From NCBI GenBank assembly GCA_028571685.1, contig CM053158.1, positions 58,744,001 through 58,808,000 of the forward strand: a DNA stretch of 64,000 bases, read 5' to 3'. The position numbers were made by a program, and so were the translations under genes. Numbering within the stretch: position 1 is the first letter of the stretch; every line of letters begins with the position of its first letter. Positions 1 to 12,640 of this stretch are shown here, piece by piece. Source of the stretch: Heterohyrax brucei. Its lineage: Eukaryota; Chordata; Mammalia; Hyracoidea; Procaviidae. The notes under the pieces are model-generated. The model saw only the letters and a program-made list of their open reading frames with translations. It made no database searches and was not told the origin of the DNA.

Positions 1-360
1 CCTACATGTCAAAATAAGAAACAAAAATAAGTTGGATACCTCTATAACAACAAAGAAGAATCACCGAATCAATACTATTTACAATACACACCTCCCCCCC
101 CTGAAAAATGTTAAAATACTTAGGGCTAAATCTAACTAGATACGTAAAAGACCTATATAAAGAAAACTGCAAGTCAGCATTGCAAAAAACCAGAAGAGAT
201 CAACATAAGAGGAAAAACATACTTTGCTCATAGATAGGAAGGCTCAAAACTATCAAAATGTTTATCATACTCAAAGCGATCTACAGATATAATGAAACCC
301 CTATACAAATTCCAATAGCATTTTTTAACAAGATAGAATAACAAATCAACTTCGTATGTG
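1..360 (+). mobile_element. L1 ORF2 fragment, left part
   Basis: This matches the ORF2 region after the reverse-transcriptase core. It aligns by eye with 47150-47410 of the fuller L1 in this window (the segments around ggaataaatctaac and the cccaaagcaatctac region). The window edge cuts it on the left and a solo LTR cuts it on the right. The element resumes at 873. The frame is broken many times. Confidence 0.85.
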
Positions 361-872
361 TCATGGATTGAACTATGTCCCCCTAAAATAGTGTGTAGCC
401 ATGTGGCTGGGCCATGATTTCCAATATTTTATGATTGTCCTCTATTTTGTGATTTTTCTCTGCTGTGTGTTTGAGGATTAGAGACTGTAAATTCTTTCAT
501 AAGATCACCTCCCTGCTCCACTATAAAAGGAGTTTCCTTGCAGTTCAGCTTGTACCACCTTTTATCCTTTCATCCAACAGGAGATGAAAGGAAAAGGAAG
601 CAAGCAGAGAATTGGGAACCTCACACCGTCAAGGAAGCAGCACTGGGAATAGAGCATGTCCTTCAGACCTGAGGTTCCTGCACCAAGATCCTCCCTGAAC
701 AAAGACTGATGCAACACCAGACTTTCATCCAGAGCTGACAAGAGAGAAAGCCTCCCCCTGGAGCAGATATCCTGAATTTGGACTTGCAGTCTACCAGACT
801 GTTTAAGAATAAACTTTTCTTTGCTACCACTTTGTGGTATTTCTGTTAGAGCAGCGCTAGTTGACTCAATCA
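361..872 (+). mobile_element. Solo LTR, MaLR-like, inserted in L1
   Basis: The segment opens with a ggattgaactatgtcccc block and ends with a gtggtatttctgttagagcagc block, the layout of ERVL-MaLR type LTRs. A polyadenylation-like aataaac lies near its 3' part. It interrupts L1 ORF2, and ATGTG is repeated directly at 356-360 and 873-877, a 5-bp target duplication as expected for this class. No internal region is present, so it is a solo LTR fossil. Confidence 0.75.
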
Positions 873-2880
873 ATGTGGAAAGGGAAGAGGCCCTAGAGAA
901 GTAAAGCATTACTGATAAACAATAACAAAGTGGAAGGCCTCACATTACCTGATTTTACAACCTCTTAGATACCACCACAGTAGTCAAAACAGGCTGATAC
1001 TGGTACAATAACAGATACATTGCCCAACAGAACAGAACTAAGAATCCAGACAATCACCCAACTATGAGTGAGCAGCTGATATTTGATAAAAGGCTCAAAA
1101 TCTATTAACTGGGGAAACCAATCTCTTAACAAATGGTGATGGCATAAATGGATATCTATCAGCCAAAAATGAAACAAGACTCATGCATCACACCATGAAC
1201 AAAAATTAACTCAAAATGGATCAAAGACTTAAATATTAAATCTAAAATAATAAAGATCACAGAAGAATAGGGACAATGCAAAGAACCCTGATACATGGTG
1301 TAAACAGAATATAAAATATTACTAACAATCCACAAACGCCAAAACAGAGAATAGATTAACCAGGGGCTCCTAAAAATTAAGCACCGACACTCATCCGAAG
1401 ACTTCATCAAAAGAATACAAGACAACCTACAGACTGGGAAGAAAAATTTGGATACAACAAATCTAATTAGTATCTAATCTCTAAAATTTATAAAATACTG
1501 CAAAACCTCAACAATAAAAGACAACCCAATTTAAAAAATGGGCAAAGGATATGAAGAGGCGCTTCACCAAAGAAGACATTCAGGAAGTTAATAGATATGT
1601 GAGGACATGCTCACAATCATTAGCCATTTGGGAAATTCAAATTGAAACTACAATGATATACTATCTTGCACCAACAATACTAGCATTAATCCAAGAAACA
1701 CAAAATAATGTGTATCAGAGAAACTGGAACACTTATGCACTGTTGGTGGGCATTTAAAATGCTACAACAACTTTGGAAATGAATTGGGTGCTTCCTTAAA
1801 AAGTTAGAAATAAAATTACAATATAATTCAGCAACCTCCACTTTTGGAATATATCCTAGAGAAATAAGAGCTGTCACACAAAAAGATACACGCATATCTG
1901 TGTTCATTGCAGCACTATTCACAACAGTAAAAAGATAAAAGCAACCTACATCCCCATCAATGGATGAATGGATAAACAAGTTATGGTAAGTGTATATGAT
2001 GGATTATTATTCAGTAATAAATAACAACTATAAATTTGTCAAAAATCTCATAACATGGATAAATCTGGAAGGCATTACACTGAGTAGAAATTAGTCACAA
2101 AAGGACAAATATTGTAAGAGACCATTATTGTAAGAACACAAGAAAACGTTTAAATCAAGAAGAAAACATTCTTTGATGGTATTCACTAACAAGACAGGTG
2201 ACAAGAATTGTTTTAGGTAAAGTAGACACTTTATAAGTGATAACTTTGGTGAAGAATAAGAAGGTATGCACAACTTGCACAAATAAGGTCATGGAATCTC
2301 TGAAGATACATCCAAATTCTCTGAGGGATCAAACTGGAATGCTATGGGCTTTGGGGACCATGGCCTCAGGTAACACTTAACTCAACTGGTATAACATAGT
2401 TGATAAAGAAAATGTTTTACATTCTACTTCAATGAGTAGAGTCTGGGATCCGAAAAGCTTGCAAGCTGCCATCTACGATACTCCACTGGTCTCACTCCTT
2501 CAAGAAAGAAAAAAGCTGGACAAAAATGTAGAAAATTTTAACTCAAAAAGAAAGACCCGAGTCGCTGGCCTGTCAGAGTAGAGAAACCTTGAGAGGATAT
2601 CCTCCAGACATCCCTTCAAGCTCAGTAACAAAGTCACTCCTAAAGTTCATCCTTCAGCCAAAAACTGGACAGGCCCATAAAACAAAACAAGGCTTGAGGG
2701 GCATGCCAGCCCAAGGATAAAGACTAGAAGGCAGGTGGGGACAGGAAAGCTATAACAGGGAACACAGCACTGAAAAGGGAGAGTGCTGACATGCTGTGGG
2801 TTTATAAACCAATGCCACAAAATAACATGTATACTGTTTAATGAGAAAGTAGTTTGTTCTGTAAACCTTTATCTAAAGTA
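873..2880 (+). mobile_element. L1 ORF2 C-terminal part and 3' UTR
   Basis: ORF2 continues from the LTR insertion. The stretch translated from 1551 (RYVRTCSQSLAIWEIQIETT) matches the ORF2 C-terminal region RTCSRSLAIKEIQVKTT at 48150-48200. The C-terminal block with the CPTEEW-like segment falls at 1900-2060. From about 2060 it is L1 3' UTR, recognisable by modules shared with the copies near 19400, 25650 and 48900. It is decayed, with many stops. Confidence 0.85.
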
Positions 2881-3778
2881 CAAACTTCAAAAAGTTATTA
2901 GGTGAATGGAAGGATAACACACAATACAGGGGAAGTTAGCACAACTGGACTAAAGCTAAGAAGTTTCCTCAATATAGTAAAGTACTTTGAAGAACACAGT
3001 AGCAGGGGCAGGGATGTAAGAACTATGATTTCAAGGGACATCTAGGTCAACTGGCATAACAAAGTTTATTAAGGAAATGTTCTGTATACCACTTTGGTGA
3101 GTGGTATATGGGGTCTTAAAAGGTAGCAAGAGGTCATCTAAGGTGTTATCAACAGGTCCCAAGCCACCTGGAGCAAAGAAGAATGAAGAACATCAAAAAC
3201 GAGAAAAATTTGAGCCCAAGAGATAAAGCTGGCCACGTAAACCACAGACTATCAGACTGCGACCAGAAGAACTAGATAGTGCCTCGGTACCACCAATGAC
3301 CACCCTGACAGTGACCACAAGAGAGTCCCTAGTGGAGTAGGAGAAAAGTGGGGTGCAAAACTTAAATTCACATACAAAGACAAGACTTGATGGCCTGACT
3401 AACACAAGAGGGACACCAGAAGACATAACCCCATACGTTGTGTTAGCCCAGTACTAAAACCATTCCTGAAGCCAACTCTTCAAACAAAGATTAGAGCGGA
3501 CTATAAGACTATAAGATATAAAACAATACTGGTGAAGAGTGTGATTCTTGGCTCAGTGGCTACACAAGACAAAATGGCCAGCTCTTGTCCTGAGGTGAGA
3601 TGAGAAGGCAAAAGGAGACACAAGCTGGTAAATGGACATGGGAAATACAGAGTGCAGGGGAGAAGGGTGCTGTCACATTGCAGGGAGAGCAACTAAAGTC
3701 ACAGAGCAATTGGTGTATAATTTTTATATAAGATACTGATTTAAATCATAAACTTTCACTTAAAGCACAATAAAGAAA
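2881..3778 (+). mobile_element. L1 3' UTR fragment, second copy in tandem
   Basis: The 3'-UTR modules seen at 2330-2480 occur again at 3000-3170 (the caactggcataac and gtgagtggtat blocks), so a second L1 3' end follows the first in the same orientation. It closely matches 52801-53672, including the end near tttcacttaaagcacaataa. That makes it a distinct 3'-UTR subfamily from the copies ending in tcactcaatcacaa. Confidence 0.8.
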
Positions 3779-4393
3779 CATAAAAGCTAAAATTATAAAA
3801 CTCATAAGAAAAAATTTTGTATTCTTGGTTTGGGTAAATATTTCTTAGACAAGACAAACAAAAAAATCATCAGTGAATTAATAGCTGAGACCTCATAAAA
3901 AATACTGTTCAACAGACATGATTACAGATATGAAAAGGTAAGTCACAGACTCAAAGAAAATACATGAGAAAGTTTTATCTGCCAAAAGATTTGTAAAAAG
4001 GTTATATAAGGACCTCTCAAAACTTAATAACAACATAACCAACCTAATCTTTTTTTAATGGGCAAAAAGCCTGAACACAAATTTCCCAAAAAGAAGATAA
4101 ACAGCTAATAAGCACACAAAAAGGTACTCAACATCAGTAGTCATCATGGAAGTTCCATTTAAAACACACTAGGATACCAGTGCACATCTTTAGGATGGCT
4201 AAAGCTACACACTGACAACACCAAATGTTGATAAGGATGTAGAACAACAAACCTGGCAGAAGTATATGCTAAAAATTAATTTGGAAACATTTTGATGGTT
4301 TAAAAAGTTAAATATACTCTCACCACATGACCCAGGGATAAACTTCAAAAACATTACAGTAAGCAAAAAGAAGCAAGACACTAAACATACTGT

Positions 4394-4462
4394 CTGCTGG
4401 GTTCACACCAGCAACCTTTCTGCTAGTAGTCAAGCACATAACCACTGCATCACCAGGGTCTT
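4394..4462 (-). mobile_element. AfroSINE fragment
   Basis: The reverse complement carries the tRNA-like head: a gtgatgcagtggttatg box-A region and a ggttgctggtgtgaaccc box-B region. Only the 5' part of the SINE remains. Confidence 0.65.
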
Positions 4463-4621
4463 CAGCCGACACTAAAAATTACATACTGCATCGTTTCACT
4501 GATTTGAAATTCTCTGGCACACATAAAATTCATCTGTAGTGCTAGACAGAAGACAGGCTAGGCTGGAAGAGATTTGCCTTTAAAGAAAACTTTTTGGGGT
4601 GATGAAAATGTTCTATGTTGG

Positions 4622-4830
4622 AGAATGGTAAACTGTGACCTGCAGGCTGTTGCATATTTTTGTAAATAACATCTCACTGGAACAAAGAAATGCTCATTTG
4701 TTTAAGGACTATCTACAGCTGCTTTTACAGATATGACATGCTAAATCTAAAATATTTACCCTCTAGCCCTTTACATAAAGGTTTGCTGACACCTGTTCTT
4801 TATCTATATGTCTTACTTGGGGCGACGGGG
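4622..4830 (-). mobile_element. hAT-Charlie type nonautonomous element
   Basis: It shares its layout with 24718-24940 and 62095-62290: a ttgtaaataa...ctggaaca block, a central atctacagctgcttttac block, and a ccctttacataaaggtttgctgacacc end. This matches a widespread mammalian hAT MITE whose exact subfamily name I am not sure of. Confidence 0.7.
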
Positions 4831-4915
4831 TTGCAAGGTTCTACAAATATGTCAAAACACACTGAACCATACATTTAAAATAGATTATTATTTTATTATA
4901 AGTAAATTATTCTTC

Positions 4916-6557
4916 CACAAAACTGATTTATAAGGAAGGACTGCTTTCACGAGGATAAATCATGATGTAAAAACAACACATTAGTCGCAAAAGCTATTTA
5001 AAAAAAAAAACCTGTGACAAAATATAAGGCAAAAGAAACAACACTGGTTTACATAAATGAACAACTGAAAACATTTTTATAGATACAGTTCATTATTTTC
5101 TTTTTCAATCACAATATCATTTTTGTAATTATAAAATATGGTCTTAGAATTAGTCAAAGTTTGTTTAAAGTACATACTCAACTCCAGTGAGGTCCGTCTT
5201 TCCCGTCCTCTTTCACTCTCCCATTCCCCAAGTACACACCTGAAGTATTACACACTTTTACACAGAACAGCTGCTCACGCTGCCCCATCAAAGACATGGA
5301 AGAAGAGATCTTCAATTGTGCCTAGTCTTAAAGTTTAGAGCAGCTACTATAGTGAATTCCTACTTCAGAAGCCTCAACTTCAATGGGAACTCTTGTAAAG
5401 AAGTGAATTTTAGAATACTATATCTGATTATTTTGAAATTGCCATTTTTATGCAATATAAACCCTAATAATTAAAAACAAAAAAGGGAAAAGAAAAGCTC
5501 TGGGAGACATTCCAACTTAATCATAAAAACGTACTAGAAATGTACCGTGAAAAGCTTAATAAGGATTGCTTATCAACAAATGTGTGATTTTCCATCACCA
5601 ACAGACACACCTCATAATTGATACTTGAGATAAAAAATTATACATAGTGATAAATTTTTAACACTGGATGCTGAATTATACATTGACATAGAGATTAAAG
5701 TCATGGTGCATGTATATAACTTCAAATTCTAATTCAACATTCATTTACTTACTTTTATTTGTTATTAAAACCACATGTTGGTGCTGAATCATTTTATGGT
5801 TCATTTGAGACAAACATGCAGAAAATTGTGGGAAACAAATAGGGCTCTAGAAGTCTCAGGGAAGATACTCAACTTCAATGCAACCTCAGTCACAAGGCTT
5901 TATGAAGTCTAAGCTAAAAAGTGTTTCTGTGGTTTAAAAAGAGGTTTGTCTTAAGAAAACTCCAGTGCAAATGTAATGAGACTGAAACTAGCAACCACTG
6001 ACCACATTTTTATTTTTATCCCATAAATTGAAAAATGTGTATCCTGTTATTTATTTAATGAGAAAATGTATGCCAAAATGCTAAATGATATCTTTGGTTG
6101 TATATTTAAATTTTTATTGGGTGTGTCTTATTTCTTTTTAAAAACTTTCAAAGACATGCATTAAACTAATGAAATAATATTAATACAAAGAGTTCCTTCC
6201 TTGAAAGACATTTTGTTATACCCCAAAGGTAAAAACAGTCACTGCAGAAGGCTTCCCCATGTAACTATCTTCAAAATTCATTTCAGATAACTTCTAAAGT
6301 ATTTTACAGAAAGTTCCTCTTGATAATTCTGAATGCTAAATGGCATTTTACCGTTAAAATATGACAAAAGCAATTAAGCAAATCAGAAGCTAAATAACAA
6401 GAAAGTTTAATGAAACTCCGTGAGAAGACTTAAATTTTTTTTAACCTAACGGTTTTCACTATCTCACAAGTCAAACAGCAGCCTACTTCTGCTCCCTACT
6501 CCTTTAATTACCTTCTGTATTCTGGGTACACAATTCAGAAATTCTACCATTTGTTCT
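4916..6557. other. Unique intron sequence
   Basis: AT-rich sequence with no repeat I recognise and no supportable gene. The short open frame at 5138-5338 has no recognisable domain. Confidence 0.6.
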
Positions 6558-6718
6558 AGTTGGTAGCTGTTGACTAATTTCAACTCATGACTCACATGAC
6601 AGAGCAGCACTGCTCCACTGGCTTTTCTAAGCCGCTGGCTTCACGGAAGCGGACCACCAGCTTTCCCCACAGAGCCACTGGCTAGGTCCCAGCACTTAAC
6701 AACTGAGCCAGTAGAGCC
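6558..6718 (-). mobile_element. AfroSINE
   Basis: Diverged copy with the gacagagcagcactgctcc core and the head near tgagccagtagagccc, read on the minus strand. Confidence 0.65.
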
Positions 6719-6954
6719 CCTTTACAATTTGTTAGACATTACACTAAATAAAGCAACCAACAAGAGCAATGCAAATCCTCTCACTGAAGGGTTCTCAGAC
6801 TAGAAGGAACATCCAGCAAACTGCCAGCACCCACGAGAGAACACTCCAGCAGAGGTACTAAGAAGGGCCTGGGACTGGGGAGGGAAGCCTCCTTGCCCCA
6901 CCCGACTCTGCTACAGAGGACCAGAAACTTACTCTAAGTGGTGAGAATTGTATA

Positions 6955-7275
6955 TCCTTAAGCATGTATCAAACAGAATTTCTGGGTCCTATCCCCAGAT
7001 ATCTGATTCCACTTGTTGAATTAATTCCAACTCACAGAGACCCGCTAGGAGAGAGCACAACTGACCTACAGGGTTAGTGAGATTATAACATTCACAGAAG
7101 CAGACTGTCAAGTCTTCTCTCCAAAGGAAGACCCATCCTGAAGTTAGCAGTCAACCACTTAACCACTGTGCCACCAGGGCTCCTTCTCTGATGCAAGTAG
7201 GGCGTGAGAATTTGCATTTATACAAAATTTCCAGGTAATAATTCTGAGGACCACACTCTGACAACTGCTGGTGTA
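6955..7275. mobile_element. MER20-like DNA transposon split by an AfroSINE
   Basis: The left part (caaacagaatttctgggtcc) and the right part (gagaatttgcatttatacaa through gaggaccacactctgacaac) are the two halves of a MER20-type hAT element. The SINE at 7008-7184 lies between them, with a likely target duplication tctgattc/tctgatgc. Confidence 0.7.
7008..7184 (-). mobile_element. AfroSINE, long form
   Basis: Complete-looking copy with the longer body (acagaagcagactgtcaagtc block) and the head ccacttaaccactgtgccaccagg on the minus strand. It sits inside the MER20 element, so it is the younger insertion. Confidence 0.85.
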
Positions 7276-8299
7276 AGCAAATGTGCATGGCCTGTTGGAA
7301 TAATCATAATCAGTCTCTCTCAGTTAAGAGAAGCTGGCATTAACTAAAATAAGTGCTCTTTTCCCCCAACAAATTGTTTCCATTACACTGGCAATTTTAA
7401 AGGTGGGCTACACACTTCAAACATTGTAACTATGGGATAAGAATGACCACTGTTAGTTAACATGTGAAAGAATGAGAGAGTGTAATAAATTTCCTTTGAA
7501 TATGCAAAATATTGAAAATTATACTGCTTTTAAAAAATTGTTGAGCCCAGGGCTTTTTAAAACAAAGTGTAAAGCTTTCATAAACAAATTATCTTAAATT
7601 TGTTTATAAAAGTTGTTTAGTCTCAATTATCCATTCTAAAAGCCCACTTGAGGTGAAATTGCTGTCATCAGTACTTTAATGTCAGTATAGTCAAACCCTG
7701 AAGTTATAAAGACACACCAAATTGATTCTGATTTGTCTCCAGACTTCATACTCTCACAAAGAAAACGCACTCAGGAAATTACAAAGCTGTTTTAACCAAA
7801 TTTGGTCAAATCAGCTGTGAAAGGCAGAATCAGACAAAACAACTAACTCACTAGTAAGGGACCCAACCAAACCCACAGCTAACAAGACAATGCTTCCGTT
7901 AAGTTTTCAGCATTGGAAACCCTATGGAACAGTTTATTTATACAGTTACTACGAGAATACGAGACCAGTAAGGCAGAAAAAAGTTAGATAAGTACAGCCT
8001 GTCTCAAAGAGAAATAATCTAATTTCATTTGCCTCAAATAATACGAAAAACTGATTTCCTAATGAAAGTACATCAATTCCCCACTACCACCCCCCCAGGA
8101 TAAAAAGAATAGCAGGATACTTTATAGATCACCACATTATCTTTGCCTATAATTTTTTTTTCTTTACCCATTATATGAATTTTCAGGCTATATGGTCTTA
8201 CTAGCTTCTGGCACCCCTAAAACATTCAATGCTTTTAGTTTAACAAAAAATACATTAAACCTAAATCATACAATTAGGCCCCTTCTACAAGGAAATCTT
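7276..8299. other. Unique intron sequence
   Basis: No recognised repeat. 7580-7607 is a small perfect inverted repeat (11-bp arms, 6-nt loop). The target duplication of the next L1 is 8292-8299. Confidence 0.6.
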
Positions 8300-11047
8300 T
8301 TTTTTTTAATATATTTTTTTCTTATGATTGAGTGAGAATATACAATTCCATATAAATTTGTATAACCACGAATGAGCAGCTCCCACTACTCTCCCTGCCC
8401 GGTGATAGCACACTCCTCTTCTCCGTTCTCTACATGTCATATCCTCCCAACAATCTCCTATCTTTTCATCTCTACCCCCTCCCCCGCTTCCAGCAATAGG
8501 TCAGCTAGCTGGATGACATCCTATAGATGCACAGAACCATAAAGTGCACACATGATATGGTTGCTCTGTGTCACCAAGCCTAATCCATTTCTGCCCAAAC
8601 AGATGACCTCCATTATGATTTATGGACAGGGGCAGCATCAGGGCCAGGGGCCAGGCTCCCAGAGTAACCCTGAGGCCCCTGGACCATCAGTTGCGGTCTT
8701 TTAGTGGAGATCTAAAGGTGCACCCCTTTTTACTTTTATGTTGCCCGTGAGACTCAACTTTGGGAGTCCCATCACAGCTATCACTGGTGGTGGCCAGGCA
8801 CCGTCCACTTCTTACGGTCACATGTCAATGTAGTCACCCACTGACGTGGGTCTCTCTGTCTTCTGAGTTCTCTTTCGCCCATGTCCTTTTCGTCCTTCGT
8901 GATTATCCATTCCTGCTGAGTTGGGAGCGTCTGCTGTACCCTTAGATGGCAGCTTGGCAGTTGGGACGATTCGCTATACCCTCAGAGGACAGCCTTTAAG
9001 ACCCTGGATGTCACTCACTAATGTGGGGTACAGAAGATTCTCTTAGCAAAATGCCAGTTGTGCCAACTGGCCTCGATTTCCCCTTAGACCATGGTACCCA
9101 GCCCCTCCATCCCAGTTATTCCGACCTTGCAATATTGGGCTAAGATGGGAGGAGCAATCATGTTATGTTGAAGTCCAGTTAAAATTGATTTTCTTTCTAA
9201 TGTGCGCTGTCACAGATGTTACCCAATCAAATTTCTATCAATTATCTAATCTATACCCCCCTTTCCCGCTCTCCCTCCCGACCCTTGCAGCCATCAAAGA
9301 GTCTTCTATGCATGAGTCTGTTTTTAAGTTTTAATTGTAGCCGTCTCATACAATATTTGTCCTTTTGTCACTGACTACTTTCACTCAACATAATGTCCTC
9401 CAATTCAAACCAGGTTATGTTTCCTAAAATGATCATTGTTCTTCATCATTGCATAGTGTTCCACTGAGTATACATACCATAGTTTACCTATCCATTCCTC
9501 CGTTGTTGGGCATCTGGGTTGGTTCCATCTTTTTGCTGTTGTGGACTGTGCTGCAATAAACATTTGCATGCATTTATCAGTTGGTATGAATGGTCTTGAT
9601 TCTGCAGGATATATTCCAAGCAGTGGAATTACCGGGTCAAATGGTATAGCTATTTCCATCTTTTTAAGGAAGTGCCAGACTGCTTTCCAAAGAAGCTGGA
9701 CCATTTTGCAACCCCATCAACAGTATAGGAGAGTTCCAATTTCTCCACAGCCTCTCCACCATTTGTTGTGAGTTTTTTGGATCATGGCCAATCTTGCTGG
9801 GTTGAGATGGTATCTCACTGTAGTTTTGATTTGAATTTCTTTAATAGCTAATGATCATGAGCAATTCTGCATGTGTCTTTCAGCTGCCTGAATCTCCTTT
9901 TTAGCGAGTGTCTGTCCATCTCTGTCCATCACTTAATTGGATTATTTACTTTTTCTTAGTGATATTTTGTAGTGCCTTATAGATTACGGAGATCAGGCAT
10001 CGGTCTAACATACAGTTGTCAAGTATTTTTTCCCATTCTGTAGGTGGTCTTTTAATTCTATCAATAAAGTCTTTGGATGAGCAAAAGTGTTTGATTCTTA
10101 GTAGTGCCCATTTATCTATTTTCTCTTCTGTTGATTGTGTTTGTTTGACAGATTTTGAAGTGTGTATACTTTTGTATTAAAACTTCCATTGTTGATCCTA
10201 ATTTTTTCTTGAATGAGCTTTATCATTTTAGATTTGCTATTTAGGTCTTTTATCCAGTTTGAGCTGGTTTTTGTATAAGGTGTGAGATATGAGTCTTGTT
10301 TCAATTTATTGCAGATGGATATCCAATTTTGCCAGCACCATTTGTTTAAGAGGTTGCTTTTACCCCAGTTTAATGTCTTAGTGCCTTTGTGAAATATCCA
10401 CTATTCACAGGGAGACGGTAGCATCCCTGGAGTCTCCACTCTGTTCCATTGATCTATCTGTCTGTTCTTGTACCAGTACCAGGCTGTTTTGCCTACTGTG
10501 GCAGTGTAATAGGTTCTAAAGTCGGGTAGTGAAAGGCCTCCCAGTGTGTTCTTCTTCTTCAAAAATGTTTTGCTTATCCGGGGCCTCTTCCCTTTCCCAA
10601 CAAAGTTGGTGATTCGTTTCTCCATCTCATTCAAAAATGTCCCTGGAATTTGTATTCGGATTGTATTACATAAACAAATTGATTTGGGTAAAATAGACAC
10701 TTTCACAATGTTAAGTCTTCCTATCCATGAGCAGGGTAGGTTTCTCCATTTATGTAAATATCTCTTAGTTTCCAGTAGTAAGCTGTTGTAGTTCTCTTTG
10801 TAAAGGTCTGTTATTTCTCTGGTTAGATTTATTCCTAGGTATTTTATCTTCTTGCAGGCTACAGTAAATGGTACTGATTTGGTAATTTCTTCCTTAATAA
10901 TCTCATTGTTGGTGTAAAGGAATCCTACTGATTTACTTATGTTTATCTTGTATCCTGACACTTGCTGAACTCCTCTATCAATCTGAGTAGTTTACTTATC
11001 AATTCTTTAGGATTCTCTGCATATACAATCATATCATCTCTACAGAC
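8300..11047 (-). mobile_element. L1, 5'-truncated, minus strand
   Basis: The element runs from its poly-T (poly-A on minus) and the L1 3' UTR (about 8300-9400) into the ORF2 C-terminal two-fifths (about 9400-11047). The perfect 8-bp direct repeat GAAATCTT flanks it at 8292-8299 and 11048-11055, a clear target-site duplication. The insertion stops inside ORF2 near the FADD box, a usual 5' truncation. Confidence 0.95.
9405..11047 (-). pseudogene. L1 ORF2 C-terminal remnant
   Basis: Two long open pieces survive on the minus strand. 10401-10961 encodes 186 residues beginning MSGYKINISKSVGFLYTNNE (reverse-transcriptase C-terminal part and thumb/linker). 9405-9704 encodes the C-terminal domain with VIPLLGIYP and CPTTEEWIGKLWYVYS. 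The RT active-site part is missing through 5' truncation. At least one frame break lies between the pieces. It is a dead copy. Confidence 0.9.
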
Positions 11048-11055
11048 GAAATCTT

Positions 11056-12319
11056 AATACGTTGTGCCATCTGATACGTTTTTCTACTTCACTACTTTAA
11101 TCTTACTACTTCTAACCTGATTTAAGTGATATCAACTCTTGATTTACTACCTCAAAACTGTTAAATTCTTTAAGGGTAACAGTGACCTACCTGTAATCTT
11201 TGTACACACAGCCTTTGACATATAAAAAAACATGTCTCTGTTAAGCACCAGTTAACAACGGAGGGGACCGTCATTCAAATTTATGAATCTAAAAGTTCTT
11301 CCCTCTAATAAACTCAGTACCTGTAGTTTCAGTTTTCACACCACTGATTAAATTATATAATCATGTTACCCTCAGAGAACCACTTTAGTAGAAAAATACA
11401 TACATGTACTTTGAATTATGGCAATACAACTATTAATGGAAAAGAGTTCCATTCTCTAAATTTAGAAACTGCTTCACCAAACTTCTTCCAACCATGAGAA
11501 CACCAAAGAATGCCACAAGAACCCAACAAATGTAATCAGCTTGAGAATTATTACTTTGTGGGGAGAGGGGGACGGAGAACACTTGGGAACAGCACCTGTC
11601 AAATATAAAATTTTACCTCCTAGAAAGTTGTTAGTTGCCTACACAATCCAAGGATTCTAACAACCAATACTACAGTGTGCTCTTTTGGCATCAAATTCTT
11701 TCAAGTTTCTGAACATTATGGTGCAAAACCCAGGTGAGTTTGCATGGTCTTTTTGCCCCTAAAACACATAATATATGTCATAAATCATTTTACTGACACT
11801 AATATATCAATTTTTATCACCGCTCATTGAGTAAACTGGAGAGTTTTGAGAAGCATTGAGAAATGCAAACTTCTGCATCCAGCAACAAGTTACCCTAATT
11901 TTCCACTGGCACTGTGGTTAGTTAGTTCTATGCACAGAGAGAAAGAAGAAAGGGCAAATGATCTGAAAGCCATTTAAAAAGTGTATGAGTGCATAAAGAA
12001 TGCCCTGCATACACTACATTTCAGTAATTCCTGAAAGCACCAATGTACCATGTAGCAACATAAGCCAGCTGGTACAGTAAGGGCCATTATGCCATTACAA
12101 AGCATGCAGATATAACAGTATACACAAAAACAGCACCACATACCTAGAAGAAGCCCACATACCACTCCAGGTCTTAGAATCCAATCCTCCTGCCAAAGCA
12201 GAAGTATAAAATATTATGCTGATCTTAAAAGAATAAAGACAGTGAACAGGATAGAGTAGAAGAGGCAAGCTTTTAACTTATATATGAAGTCTATAAAAAG
12301 GTGTACTTTTGAACCTTTT
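11056..12319. other. Unique intron sequence
   Basis: AT-rich, no recognised repeat. The minus-strand frame at 11974-12165 has no recognisable domain. Confidence 0.55.
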
Positions 12320-12640
12320 CAATTGAAACGTGTTGAGGTAGGTAGAACTCTAAGACAGCTCCCAAGATTTCCAGTCTCTGGCACACACCTTGTATACTGC
12401 CCCCCCCCCCCACTACAGGCAGAACTGTTAAAATGAAGAAATTCAGCAGATGTAATTAATGTCCCAAATCAGTTGCCTCTGAGTTAATCCAAAGGGAAAC
12501 TATAATGGGGCGGGGAGCCCCTAACCTATTGAGATGCACCCTTAGAATGGACTGCACCCCTACCTGAAGAAAGAGATTTAAAGTATGAAAGATCTCTTGC
12601 TGGCTTTGAAGAAGCAAATGATTACGTTACAAAAGGCCTG
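12320..12640 (+). mobile_element. Old LTR, left part, cut by L1
   Basis: The text from gaggtaggtagaactctaag through ctggctttgaagaagcaaat resembles the 5' two-thirds of an ERVL-MaLR/MLT1-type LTR known across placental mammals. A poly-C run lies at about 12400. It stops where the L1 begins and resumes at about 16017. Confidence 0.7.

Larger units (their letters stand above)
3779..4915 (+). mobile_element. Old L1 (L1M type) 3' end, split by a SINE and a hAT element
   Basis: 3960-4380 resembles the ORF2 C-terminus of old mammalian L1 (ggataccagtgcacatctttagg region). 4580-4620 and 4840-4915 resemble the old L1 3' UTR (ctttttggggtgatgaaaat, then cacactgaaccatacattt). The two halves are separated by the hAT element at 4622-4830. 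A SINE fragment lies at 4394-4462. Confidence 0.7.
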
